Positions 1-10,004 of a stretch of DNA of 64,000 bases are shown here, one piece after another. Position 1 is the first letter of the stretch, and every line of letters begins with the position of its first letter. The stretch is from the NCBI GenBank assembly GCA_036346205.1, contig JARFJB010000102.1, positions 1,574,501 to 1,638,500 of the forward strand, given 5' to 3'. The notes under the pieces were generated by a model, which did not search any database, was not told where the DNA came from, and saw only the letters and a list, made by a program, of their open reading frames with translations. A program made the position numbers and the translations under genes. The stretch is from Vesta saturnalis. Lineage: Eukaryota; Arthropoda; Insecta; Coleoptera; Lampyridae.

Positions 1-264
1 GAAGTGAACCATAGACACTTATAATTAATTATTATCTTCAACTGCAAGACGAAGGCAATAATTGAAGCATCCTTCAAGTTCATTTAATTATGGGTCATGT
101 AAATGTCTTTAATAAAATCTAATTATTATTTAACTGCAAACTTTGTTGATCACTTTTTTTTTACAGATTTGTTTCATAGAAAACATTGTCTGACCTCCAA
201 AAAGGAATTTGATAGAATAATGCTTAATTAGCTGAGTTGATCGGTCTATTTACACAGTTTTTGC

Positions 265-444
265 ATTTATAGTGCGGCGTTTCGGAAGCGGACTCTGCTT
301 CCGCCATCAGGCTTAGTCCTGAGAACGACTGTTTTCGCAGTCGAATTCATTTTTCCCCAAGCACTTAAGTACTCTCAGATTCGAACTTTGGTGCGTATCA
401 CTTACAAGTCTGACACTTTTACCGCTGAGTCACGGGTAATAAAG

Positions 445-445
<1 letters not shown>
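265..445 (-). repeat. Penelope-like element terminal repeat (pLTR) fragment
   Basis: This block recurs in the same orientation at about 14885-15100 and inverted at 3326-3530. All copies share a GC-rich hairpin, the phrase GGCTTAGTCCT, a run ending TCGAATTC, and a tail reading into a (TA)n tract. At 15 kb the block lies directly 3' of a Penelope GIY-YIG endonuclease, so I read it as the 3' terminal repeat of a PLE transcribed on the minus strand. On that strand, around 274-309, it holds a CTGATG...GAAAC core resembling a hammerhead ribozyme. Confidence 0.7.

Positions 446-540
<95 letters not shown>
446..540. repeat. (TA)n microsatellite, left half
   Basis: This is a pure TA dinucleotide run. 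It is the left half of a tract that was probably continuous with 2980-3027 before the transposon at 541-2979 inserted. The same pLTR-(TA)n-endonuclease order is seen uninterrupted at 14.9-15.2 kb. Confidence 0.95.
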
Positions 541-543
<3 letters not shown>

Positions 544-2976
544 GTGGCACCATATACGTGTCAATCGTTTAAAGCGGAAATGTAATAATTTATGAAAATA
601 TTTCAATACAGTCATATATAGGGTCTTTATGTGCACATTTTAAAACTACTTTGGTTTGTACAGGGTGTGTCAACAATAAGATACATATCAAACATACTTT
701 TTAAATTGAACGTTCTGTATTTTATCTCATTTTTGAATTCTAGAGCGTAAAAAAGGTTTAGTTACTGTTATGGTTCCTATACCTAAAACTTACCGTTCTC
801 GAAATATTTCAATTTTTTAAAAAATACAGACTCAAAATCAAATGTCCCGTACGCCCAGTAGATTACAAATTTTCATTCGCAGCTGACATGACTGTTTTAC
901 TATAAGAATAAGGTTTAAATGACATATGAAAATACTGCAAAAATATTAAACAGAGCGTTATGTCAAGTAACTTTTTTATTTTAAATAGAACACCCTGTAT
1001 TTGATAGCACAGTTCGATGGGGATATAAGTTGGTTTTCAATCTGTATTAGGGTTCCCTATACCTATCTATCATAGTTCCTCTGTAAAAGATCATTTTCTC
1101 TTTCATGTAACATTACGTCCATTCCTGTATTAAAATTAAGCAAAAAAAAAGGTGGCTGGGAAAACAAAATGTTAACATTTATTGTCCGTTACAAAATAAG
1201 TTACAAATATCAGTTTGACTTGCGTTAGACGCCCGTTGCAAACAAATTTAAAACTTAAATTTATACGCAACAAGAGCGTGTTGATATGATATTAGTACTT
1301 GGAGAGTGTCAAGAGAACTGTGTATTGGCATCGAGGGTTTACTCCCAAAAATATCCAGCTCGAAGTCATCCGGACAAACGTTCATTCGAAAAATTACTCC
1401 AAGTGGTTTGAACTACAGGAAGTGTGGCTTATTCCAAAATTAACAAGGGAAAACCCATTCTTGGTGATGAAGATAATGAATGTGCGGTTATTGGAAATAT
1501 AACAAAAAATCCTCACGTAAGTCAACGTGCTTTAGCCAATGATATGTGAAGCGTCGGCCGAATTATAAAAAAATACAAATTTCACTCGTATCATATCCGA
1601 CTACATCAAGAGCTTTATGAAAGAGACTTCATCACCCGGTTTAACTTCTGTCTGTGGGTTTTGGACAACATGGGTGAAGACAATAACTTTTTCGACTTCG
1701 TACTTTTCTCCGATGAATCCACTTTTCATAATAATGACTTAGTGAACAGGCATTACTTTAATTATTATAGTGACAATAACCCATATCTTTTTCGTACGCT
1801 TGATCGCCAAAATAGATGGTCTGTCAAGGTTATGGGGAGGAATATTGCTGTCTCTCGTGTAATAGGCCCTTATTTTTTCGACGGCAATCTGAATGGTAAA
1901 ATGTTTCGAAGATTTATCCGACAAATACAAATACTTCCAGAATTATTGGAAAATGTTCCTCTCGATATCAGACACAGGATGTGGATGCAGTTGGATGGTG
2001 CTCCTGCACATTTTTACGTGAATGTGCGACGGGAACTAAACAGACGTTTTCCTAATAAATGGATAGGAAGAGGGGGCGCAGAAGATTGGCCCCGGATTTA
2101 ACATGTGTAGACTTCTTTCTATGGGGATATGTTAAGGATATTGTTTATGAGACTTCGCCAATGACACCTGAAGACATGAGAGAAAGAATAAAAGCAGCAT
2201 TCCACACAGTTACTCCACACATGTTTATGTATTGAAAACGACGGTCGTCATTTTGAGTACTTACTACAACTTCAATAACTTAGGGTTAATTTTTTGCTTC
2301 CAGTTTTTGTATTAGTCGCTGACGTTTGTAATTTATTTTGTAACGGGCTTAATGCTTAATTTTAATACAGGAATGGACGTAATGTTATATGAAAGAGAAA
2401 ATGGTCTTTTAGAGAGAAACTATGATAGATGGGAACCCTAACACAGATTGAAAGCCAACTGATATCCCTATCTAACTGTGCTATCAAATACAGAGTGTTC
2501 TATTTAAAATAAAAATGTTATTTGACATAAAAGTTTATCAAGTTGAAAGTAAATTTTATAACGCCCTGTATAATATTTTTGCAGTATTTTCGTATGTCAT
2601 TTAAACCTTATTCTTATGGAAAACAGTCATGTCAGCTGCGAATGAAAATTTGTAACCTACTGGGCGTACGGGACATTTGATTTTGAGTCTGTATTTTTTA
2701 AAAAATTGAAATATTTCTGGAACGGTAAGTTTTAGGTATAGGGACCATAACAGTAACTAAACTTTTTTTAGTCTCTAGAATTCAAAACTGAGAAAAAATA
2801 CAGGATGTTCAATTAAGTGATATGTTTGATATGTATCTTATTGTTGACACACCCTGTATATACCAAAGTAATTTTAAAATGTGCACATAAAGACCCTATA
2901 TATGACTGTATTGAAATACTTTTACAAATTATTGCAGTTCCGCTTTAAACGATCGACGCGTATATGGTGCGCCACC

Positions 2977-2979
<3 letters not shown>
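541..2979 (+). mobile_element. Tc1/mariner-type DNA transposon with 600-bp inverted arms
   Basis: The ends are imperfect inverted repeats: the left reads CAGGTGGCACCATATAC, and the right end read inward begins CAGGGTGGCGCACCATA. The inverted similarity runs about 600 bp into each side (541-1141 and 2354-2979), leaving a transposase core. The element is embedded in (TA)n, consistent with TA target duplication, although the exact duplication cannot be read within the tract. Arm divergence shows it is old. It splits a Penelope-like relic. Confidence 0.85.
1265..2280 (+). pseudogene. DUF4817/DDE-type Tc1/mariner transposase, broken
   Basis: The N-terminal part (about 1270-1400) reads as a DUF4817-like helix-turn-helix segment with VDMILVLGECQEN and YPARSHPDKRSFEKLL. 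A segment near 1460-1660 carries NPHVSQRALAND and YHIRLHQELYERDF. The catalytic part (from 1661) shows FSDESTFHNN (first Asp), QLDGAPAHF (second Asp) and, after a frameshift near 2095, DFFLWGYVKD (third Asp). The C-terminus ENDGRHFEYLL lies in a further frame, ending near 2278. At least three frameshifts and one stop (TGA near 1547) mean no intact protein. The family cuts and pastes DNA at TA dinucleotides. Confidence 0.88.

Positions 2980-3027
<48 letters not shown>
2980..3027. repeat. (TA)n microsatellite, right half
   Basis: This TA run lies directly to the right of the transposon end at 2979 and is the presumed partner of 446-540. Confidence 0.95.
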
Positions 3028-3030
<3 letters not shown>

Positions 3031-3039
3031 CCTTATATA

Positions 3040-3282
3040 ATATATGTTAAACCTGTTCGTGGTTGCGCAGGTGTATTGCGCTTGAGGTCTGCGTATTATT
3101 GGAATCCTTATGGGTTTCATTTCCACACTACCTTGGCTTATTGGATTTTCTGCTAGTGCGATGTGTGTGGCTTCTTTGAGTTTCCAGCGAGTTGCATTCT
3201 AGTCCTTTGCCACTATCTGAATGTTATCCCATTGGATGCGGTGGTCTTCGTTCCAGACATATTCGGCGATTCTTCATCTTTC

Positions 3283-3290
<8 letters not shown>
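3040..3290 (-). pseudogene. Penelope-like element endonuclease C-terminal fragment
   Basis: The minus strand reads RIAEYVWNEDHRIQWDN, IQIVAKD, a stop, then KLKEATHIALAENPISQ and EMKPIRIPIIRR. This is the conserved tail after the GIY-YIG domain of Penelope reverse transcriptases and closely matches the longer copy at 15.1-16.2 kb. Only about 80 residues remain. It sits between two (TA)n tracts, with a pLTR in one orientation to the left (265-445, beyond the inserted transposon) and in the opposite orientation to the right (3326-3530). Confidence 0.85.
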
Positions 3291-3322
<32 letters not shown>

Positions 3323-3530
3323 CTCTAAAAAATATATATTGGATTACTCAGTGGCTCACCGATAAAGGTGTCAGACTTGTAAGTTAAAGGGACTAGACTT
3401 CGAATCTGAGAGTAGGTAAGTGCTTGGGGAAAAAATCATAACATATGAATTCGACTTAAGTGCGAAAATAGTTCTTATGAGGACTAAGCCTGATTGCGGA
3501 AGGGGCGAAAACTCTAGAAATAGACCGATC
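3291..3530 (+). repeat. (TA)n plus inverted PLE terminal repeat
   Basis: After a short (TA)n run to about 3320, the sequence is the reverse complement of the pLTR at 14.9 kb, including GGATTACTCAGTGGCTCA, GACTAAGCCTGAT and the GAAAA core. It is inverted relative to the copy at 265-445, so the small PLE relic is bounded by oppositely oriented terminal repeats. Confidence 0.75.
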
Positions 3531-3865
3531 AATATAACTAATATAAAATTACAGCTAAATTAAGTTTCTTAATTGTTAGCTACTATATTCTTTTGATTTA
3601 ATTGTCTAAAACTATAATCAAATGCAAATGTCAAAAAGTTTGCTTGTTAAACTATACAATTATTTTGTAACTGTGTTATACTTTCTACTATAAAATATCG
3701 CATTTGGAGTTGACGCTTAATTGCGCCTAATTAAGAAAAAAACAAAAGCTTTAATTGGCTATTGTACCAAGTTTGTCGAGCGCTCTTTTTTACTATATTT
3801 GTTTCATAAAAGACATAAAATCACTTAGAATTTGGCTGCTTGGGTTAAAGATATAAAATAACGTT
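3531..3865. other. AT-rich spacer, no gene seen
   Basis: I see no coding signature or repeat that I can name here. Confidence 0.6.
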
Positions 3866-4168
3866 TAAGGAAAAGGAAAAGGCCACATATTTCATTCCCT
3901 CCCCCAAGGGGGAGGGCGGGCTGCTCGAGTTTTTCGAGCTCCTTCAGCCACAATCATGGATTCCCAGTTCTGAGGGGGAAAATAGTACCCCAGCATTCGC
4001 CTAAGTAGCCGCACAAGGTGTGCGTATACGCAGTGACTATGCCGCTACATGTCTATGAGGAAAACCTCCTGAAAAAACCTCATACAAGGTAGATGGTAAC
4101 GGGGATGGAACCCATTACCTCCCGAACGCTAAACAGATCGTGTCACCACTATGCTACTAGCTCGGTAC
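3866..4168 (-). mobile_element. tRNA-derived SINE, copy 1
   Basis: This matches the copy at 9331-9710 over most of its length. Read on the minus strand, a tRNA-like head (CTAGTAGCATAGTGG region as box A, GGGTTCCATCC as a decayed box B) is followed by a unique body and a (CCTTT)n-like 3' tail, seen as AAGGAAAAGG on the + strand. The body includes the GGGGGAGGGCGGGCTG stretch on the + strand. It lacks about 80 bp present in the second copy. SINEs of this type are transcribed by RNA polymerase III and moved by a partner LINE. Confidence 0.78.
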
Positions 4169-4365
4169 GTTTAAGGTGTTATACTTCATCAATACAAATG
4201 GTATGAAAAATTTCTGGCTAGTCATTTGATTTACCAAGTTTGCCGTTTAATTTCTTTGCTTTGCAATTTATTTATGTTGACTAAAAGTATCAAACATTTC
4301 TGGTTAGCCATTTGCGCTAATTTTATTTGCCATTTATTTTGTACGTATTGTAATGTATATTATAG

Positions 4366-4431
<66 letters not shown>
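4366..4431. repeat. (TA)n microsatellite
   Basis: A pure TA run about 65 bp long. Confidence 0.95.
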
Positions 4432-4433
<2 letters not shown>

Positions 4434-5200
4434 TATGTTACTGACGGTTAATTGCGCCTAATTAAAGAAATAGACCTATCAAATTAGTTCCTTGATTGTT
4501 TTGGATTTGTATATTACGTATAAAACTATAATAAAATGAATATGTTAAGAATTTTGCTAGTTAAACGATACGATTAATGTATTTAGTAGTTTTTGCAAAT
4601 TTCGCATTTTTCTTCTCCAATTAATGAAATGCAAGACGAAGGTAATAATTAGAGCGTCCGCCAATTTCATTGCATTATTTTATTTATTTAATTCCCTGAG
4701 AATTTAATTATGGATCATATAAATGTCGTTAATAAAGCTAATTATTATTTAACCGCTAATATGTGCACAACGCCTGATCAAGATGCTTATTTTATAGATA
4801 TAAGTATTGATTTTAGCTGCAGTTATCCAATAAAGCAAGAAATGATTAAGCAATCTTAAGAAGTGTGCAGTTACTATAAGCTTATTTGTTTATAAATTGG
4901 ATCATTCATTCTTTGCTTGGTAATAGTGAAAATTTTACAGCAATCTACCGATTCGTTTAATGTGAGACGCCTTTCAAATCAAACCCATTTTGATATTCAA
5001 TCAAAAATGCAAGATACACACTATTTCTGGTTTATTATTATAAACTATGTATGTGTGAGTTCAAACGAGGTCGAACAATCGTTTAAGATGAACACTCCAA
5101 ACGTGTCACCACGGTACAAAGATTATGACATGGTCATAATGGTAGTAGACTCAATTTACTGGATTAAGCAAGATTGTGTGAACCTTAGAGTGGTAATGTG
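4432..5200. other. AT-rich spacer, no gene seen
   Basis: No coding signature. Part of 4640-4760 (GCAAGACGAAGG, TAATAAAGCTAATTATTATTTAAC) resembles positions 40-140 of the window, suggesting a shared dispersed repeat of unknown type. Confidence 0.5.
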
Positions 5201-5202
5201 TA

Positions 5203-6176
5203 ATACGAGGGACAATCCACTATTAGTGGAGAATAAAACAACCAGTCAAAATTTTATTTTAGATGTTCAAAGTAGTTGCCTTCTGCTATAAGGCACTTAG
5301 CTATTTTTTCCTTGCACCATCAATCTGTTCCTCTGAAAAAAAACCGTTTGCCTCGTAAGTTCTTTTTTAGTCCAAAAAACAACCAAAAGTCCGACATTGT
5401 CAGATCCGGTGAGTAGGGAGGGTGTTCCATTACATTAATCTTATTTGCAGTCAAATACTGCCGAGTTAGCTCTGCAGTGTGTGAAAAAGCATTATCGTGA
5501 TGTGTCGTAATTCCTTTCTTTGGCACTTTATTAATAAATACTTCCGGTACACAGTGTTCTATTTATCATTTAGCTGTGACAGTCTTCTGCTCCTCTAGCT
5601 TAATAGCGCTCACTAGACCGGTACTTCTAAAGAACACAGCGTACGTTACCTTCTTCATTGCTCGCTGCTTTCTGATTATTGTTGGTGTGGGCTCATCTTT
5701 ATTAATCCATACGTGGCTCTTTTGTCGAGTTGGGTTGTCGAAAAAGTGTGCCTGTTACAATTTTTGTTATGACGGAACTAATTTTGTTATCTGCTTCCAT
5801 AATCCTCTTCACAGCAGCCTTTCTGATGATCTACTGTAATTCCTACACGTTGGAATTCCTTGTACCATCCGAAATTGTTGCCAAGGAAGGGGCCTGATAG
5901 CCAAATGTTGATTTCAAACTTTCGTCGCAGTCATACGCAGCTAAATCTTTCTTAAAGTCATAATAAATCTTTATGCTAAAATTTTCTCGGGTTAATTTCA
6001 TTTTTTCACTACACTTGCGAAACTTAAAACTATCTTTTTCAAATGCTATTTAGGATAAATTAGCAAATGAAGCGGCAAATGTCAAGTAAGGAGTTGCTCT
6101 TACTGAGGCTACATGTTTGTTTTCCATGGCCTACTTAATTTCCTTATTCTCAATGATAATGGCTTGTCCCTCGTAT
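5203..6176 (-). mobile_element. mariner element, internally deleted
   Basis: The termini are inverted repeats reading ATACGAGGGACAA at the left (from 5203) and TTGTCCCTCGTAT at the right (to 6176), each flanked by a TA dinucleotide (5201-5202 and 6177-6178). The element is about 974 bp, against roughly 1.3 kb for a complete mariner, so a few hundred bases are missing. Confidence 0.9.
5240..6005 (-). pseudogene. mariner transposase (DD34D type), broken
   Basis: In order on the minus strand: an N-terminal helix-turn-helix remnant (TFGYQAPSLATI, then WYKEFQRVGITVDHQKG in another frame), a short linker, QKSHVWINKDEPTPTIIRK, VTYAVFFRSTGLVSAIK, and the catalytic core HHDNAFSHTAELTRQYL and HPPYSPDLTMSDFWLF. 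The second and third Asp are visible. The segment that should carry the first Asp (VTGDE in relatives) is deleted, leaving VTGTLF. Stops occur after AIKLEEQKTVTAK. It cannot encode active transposase. Confidence 0.88.
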
Positions 6177-6179
6177 TAT

Positions 6180-8250
6180 CACAAACAAAATGGGTTCCAT
6201 TACCAAGCTGAATGCCATTTTTGTTCTTTTGGTTGACGGAATCCAATCGTATCTGCACCAAAATCGCCAGATTTGGCTGTTTCAAACAGCGATCCGTTCC
6301 TAACGGAAAATTTTCATCAGTGCGTAGTGACTTTTCACGGATGAAAAAAGCCCTGAACGATTTCTTTTAATGGACGAAAGAAGTTAAAGCTTTGCACATG
6401 GACCACTCTGGAAAATAAATATTCTTTCTTACATTTAGGATAATTAATCATTATCCCGCACTCGAAATTTCTTTTTTTAATTCTGACGTAATAAACGCAC
6501 AATGTACTAATGTCGAAATATTGAGTTACATTTGTTTATTTTTGAGCTTTTACTAGTTTAAGTAAACTTTGTGTTCATTTCTATAACTATTTAAATGAAA
6601 TTGACAATTTAGGAACTCATTTATACTAGTCTTAATTAGATCAATGGCAGTATCAGATTTCCTACAACATTAAGCGATTTATTAGGGGCGGTTTTGAAAC
6701 TACCGTTTAACACTTAACGTCAAAATGATTCATAAATATATAAATTAGGTGTAATGTGTTGGAAGAAAGGTTGGGATTACCTACTTATAAAATCGTTTGA
6801 GAGAAAAAAAATCTACCTGAGATATTTATCAGTGGTAGCCACGCGTCTTTCAAATTTATTGTCGCAATTTGCCAAAATCTGAAATGTGTCCGGTCCCTCT
6901 TAGCCGTTCACAAAACGGCGCCTCTTAAAAATAAAAATCTTGTTTTTTTTTGTTTTTATGGTAAAAAATAAGTCATTCTTACTTAGAAAAACACTTAAAA
7001 CTCAATCTACCTGAAACGTGAGACAAATTTGAACGAAAGGTATAAAAAATAAAGGTGTGGGGGGTCACCCTTCTTATTTAATATCATTTAATCACCGTAA
7101 TTGTATTATACGGACAAAACCCAACCCTCTTTATACCAAGCAACGAATACTATTGGTAATAAAACAATTCATTCCGCTTCAACCCCGGAAGGGAAAATGT
7201 ATTATTATGGTTGCATTACGTGACCTATAAGTTTACACGCACCCCTATTTCTTTTAGACGACGCCATATTATGGATTATATACTGTCGCATCCCATCTAT
7301 TTGGATTCAAAATTGTTTAATTTTTTGTTAAAAAGTCAAGGGCACTTCACATTAAATCCACTAAATAAAATATACCCACATTAAAAAGTCGGCTAATGTA
7401 AATGAATTCGTGTATAAAAAATTGGTGCCTGATGTACGCCCAACAGGATTTTTTTATGTTATTTTTTCTATCTACATTAATTTCGAGTGGCTAGACTAAT
7501 TGGTTTTAAGGGTAAATTATTTAAGTTAGTGATGGTAAATATTATTTTTAACCGTGTAATAATGCATTACACAGATTTTCTGCTTCTTAATACAGATTCG
7601 AGCACATCCACTTCATCAATAATTAGCGCGAAAACAAAGAAGTGCGATTTTGAAGGTTGTGTCTAATAATTTTAATGTTGTGATAACATTCCTTTTTGCT
7701 TTATTTGTTTTTGTTTTTGGCAATCAACTGTTTAACATGCAAAGCTATATTTGATTGGGATTTGATGGCAGTATAAAATGAGTAGATTCGCCGTCGGATT
7801 TCGTTTTTTTTAGGCCTAATATAGTTAACGAATTAATGGTAAATTAGCCTGAGTTTTGCACCATTTTCAGATAGAATATATTTTTTGTAGTTAATTTAAA
7901 TGCTGGACAAAGCTGTAATTCACCCGAAAACACAAAATACAAATTATTAAGTAACAAGTGATGTCAAATTGTAAAACGACACTAATATTAGTACTCTTGT
8001 GAATTGTATTTAAATGCATACTTGTGTAGAGTCCATATTCCATACATTCATGGTATTATCAGTTTGAGGGTTGTGATAGTTGAACACTTATTTAGAAAAC
8101 GATCATAAGATGCTTTGGATTTATAGGGTATATAATTCGTACGCATACGGCGTTGCAGAATATCTAGATATTTTTTGTGTATGTATAATCGTATCTAGTT
8201 ACTTTTATAAATATGAATCTATCTCTGCATCTTACACACTTTTAATCAAA
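6180..8250. other. 2-kb AT-rich intergenic DNA, no gene seen
   Basis: I find no conserved domain, tRNA, long repeat or low-complexity block. Reading frames are short on both strands. Confidence 0.6.
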
Positions 8251-8254
8251 ATGT

Positions 8255-8545
8255 AAACTTTTCACCTTTATTAATCATAATTAAGATATTTAACTTTCGG
8301 GTTTTTAGATGGTGTATTTTTGTATTTATATTTTACACGTTTCGATAACAGTTGCAATTATCGTCCTCAGCACGCGGTAATATCTTTAAGAATTCCAATT
8401 TATGAAATATGAAAAAGATGAAAACGTTTTTATATTTTCATATTTGATAAATTTGTTCTTAAAAATATTACCACTCACTGAGGACGATAACTGTAATTGT
8501 TATCTAAACATGCAGATTTATATAAAATATAAACATAAAAATTTG
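8255..8545. repeat. Near-palindromic dispersed repeat (MITE-like)
   Basis: The arms at about 8316-8411 and 8432-8541 are reverse complements with scattered differences. The best core pairs GTTGCAATTATCGTCCTCAG (8351-8370) with CTGAGGACGATAACTGTAAT (8478-8497). The left flank (AATCATAATTAAGATATTT) recurs in diverged form at 16440-16545 and 57950-58035, so this is a dispersed family. No coding capacity. It could be a short DNA element or part of a PLE terminal region. Confidence 0.7.
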
Positions 8546-8551
8546 TTTAAA

Positions 8552-8984
8552 GTTTCATTCCGGTCAAAATTGAAACACAACCAACATATTTATTTGCAGA
8601 GGCCGAAGGTGGACCCACCGATGCCAGTCATTGAGAACGGTGGAAGTATTTGAATTAGGGGCTATACGCTTTTTATACGGAGCTTAGGGTATGAGCTGAT
8701 TGGCTGTCTTTGTCCTAGCTGTCACTTTATGAGTGTATAAACTTCAAATCTATAATCCAGTTGCGTATTAGTTTCATTCCGGTCAAAATTGAAACAACAC
8801 CAACATGTTTATTTGCAGAGACCGAAGGTGGACCCACCGATGCCAGTCATTGAGAACGGTGGAAGTATATGAATTAGGGGCGCTCTTTATACGGAGCTTA
8901 GGGTATGAGCTGATTGGCTGTCTTTGTTCTATCCGTTACGTTATGAGTGTATAAACTTCAAATCTATAATCCAGTTGCGTATTT
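8552..8984. repeat. Two-copy tandem repeat, 219-bp unit
   Basis: The unit at 8552-8770 is repeated at 8771-8984 with about 90% identity. Both begin GTTTCATTCCGGTC and end near CCAGTTGCGTATT. Shared landmarks include GGTGGACCCACCGATGCC and GAGCTGATTGGCTGTC. It abuts the palindromic repeat on its left. No open frame spans both copies. Function unknown. Confidence 0.92.
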
Positions 8985-9330
8985 TAAACGTAAGCTAGCC
9001 AACTTTTTTTTATAGTTCTATAATATCCATGTTTAAAAAATTTTAGTCAGCGGATTCGAAAAACTTTCCCACTTTAAATAAGTAGGTAAACCAGCGTAAA
9101 TTATTTAGAATCTGGCAAATAAAATAGTAAAACAGATGTATTACATTTAAATTAGAGCACATATGTAAACTGTAATCTTTTTTGACTATAATTTATAAGA
9201 AAGGGCATATTACCAAATTTAAAGCAATCTGGTGATTTTGTTACAGTTATCTAATGTCAAAGTATAAGTTAATTATTATTTCCTTATTTATTCAGTAATA
9301 TTTCTGTAAAACTTGACATAATGTGGAGTA
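8985..9330. other. AT-rich spacer, no gene seen
   Basis: No recognisable feature. Confidence 0.6.
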
Positions 9331-9710
9331 AAGGAAAGGAAAAAGGGAAAGGTTACGTATTTCATTCCCTCAACAAGGGGGAGGGCGGGCTGTTTGAGCT
9401 TTCCATGCTCCTTCAGCCACAATCATGGTTTCCCAGCATACAAACATAAAGTATATATGCATGGTGGGATTACGGATGGGTGTTGTCAGGATAGGATCGA
9501 AAGGAACTAAATTAGGGTCTGAGGGGGAAAATACTACCCCAGCATTCGCCTAAGTAGCCGCACATGCGTAATGCAGTAACCATGCCGCTACATGTGTATG
9601 AGGAAAACTCCCAGAAAAAACCTTATACAAAGTAGACGGTAACGGCAATCGAACCCATTACCTCCCGAATGCTAAGCAGGTCGTGTCACCACTACTCCAC
9701 TAGTTCGGTA
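9331..9710 (-). mobile_element. tRNA-derived SINE, copy 2
   Basis: This is the best copy of the family. On the minus strand it starts TACCGAACTAGTGGAGTAG, passes through GTGGTGACACGACC and GGGTTCGATTGCC (a near-consensus polymerase III box B), and ends in a CCTTT-rich tail. The body matches 3866-4168, including CCCAGCATTCGCCTAAGTAG and TGCCGCTACATG on the + strand. It carries about 80 bp (roughly 9437-9515) missing from copy 1. Confidence 0.83.
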
Positions 9711-9865
9711 AGGAAAGGAAGGAAAGACACGTGTTTCATTTCCTCTCCAAAGGAGAGGGCACCAAAACTGGAATCAAGTGTGCCCTTCTTGCTATTCACC
9801 CCGTAACTTGACCACCACCAAAAATCACCTCACCAGTAATCACTAGGCTGACATTCAGGTCATAA
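9711..9865 (-). mobile_element. Possible third SINE fragment, related 3' end
   Basis: It begins with AAGGAAAGGAAGGAAAG and TTTCATTTCCTCTCC, followed by GGAGAGGGC. This parallels the 3' end of the SINE immediately to its left (TTTCATTCCCTC, GGGGGAGGGC). The remainder does not align to the other copies, so this may be a related subfamily truncated by insertion of copy 2. Confidence 0.45.
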
Positions 9866-9894
9866 ATACGTATTAAAATTTTAACGCAGTTATG

Positions 9895-10000
9895 CATACA
9901 CACGCACGCACGTACGCACGCACTCACGTACACACACAAACGCACATATGACCGCACGCACACACACTCGCATACACCATATTCACGCACACACGCATTC
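9895..10000. repeat. (CA/CG)-rich simple repeat
   Basis: Irregular ACGC/ACAC array. The reading frames through it (Cys/Val-rich or His/Thr-rich) are artefacts of the repeat. Confidence 0.9.
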
Positions 10001-10004
10001 AATC

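Noticed and set aside
388..636. Ile-Tyr repeat frames at this and other (TA)n tracts
   Set aside because: Microsatellite artefacts.
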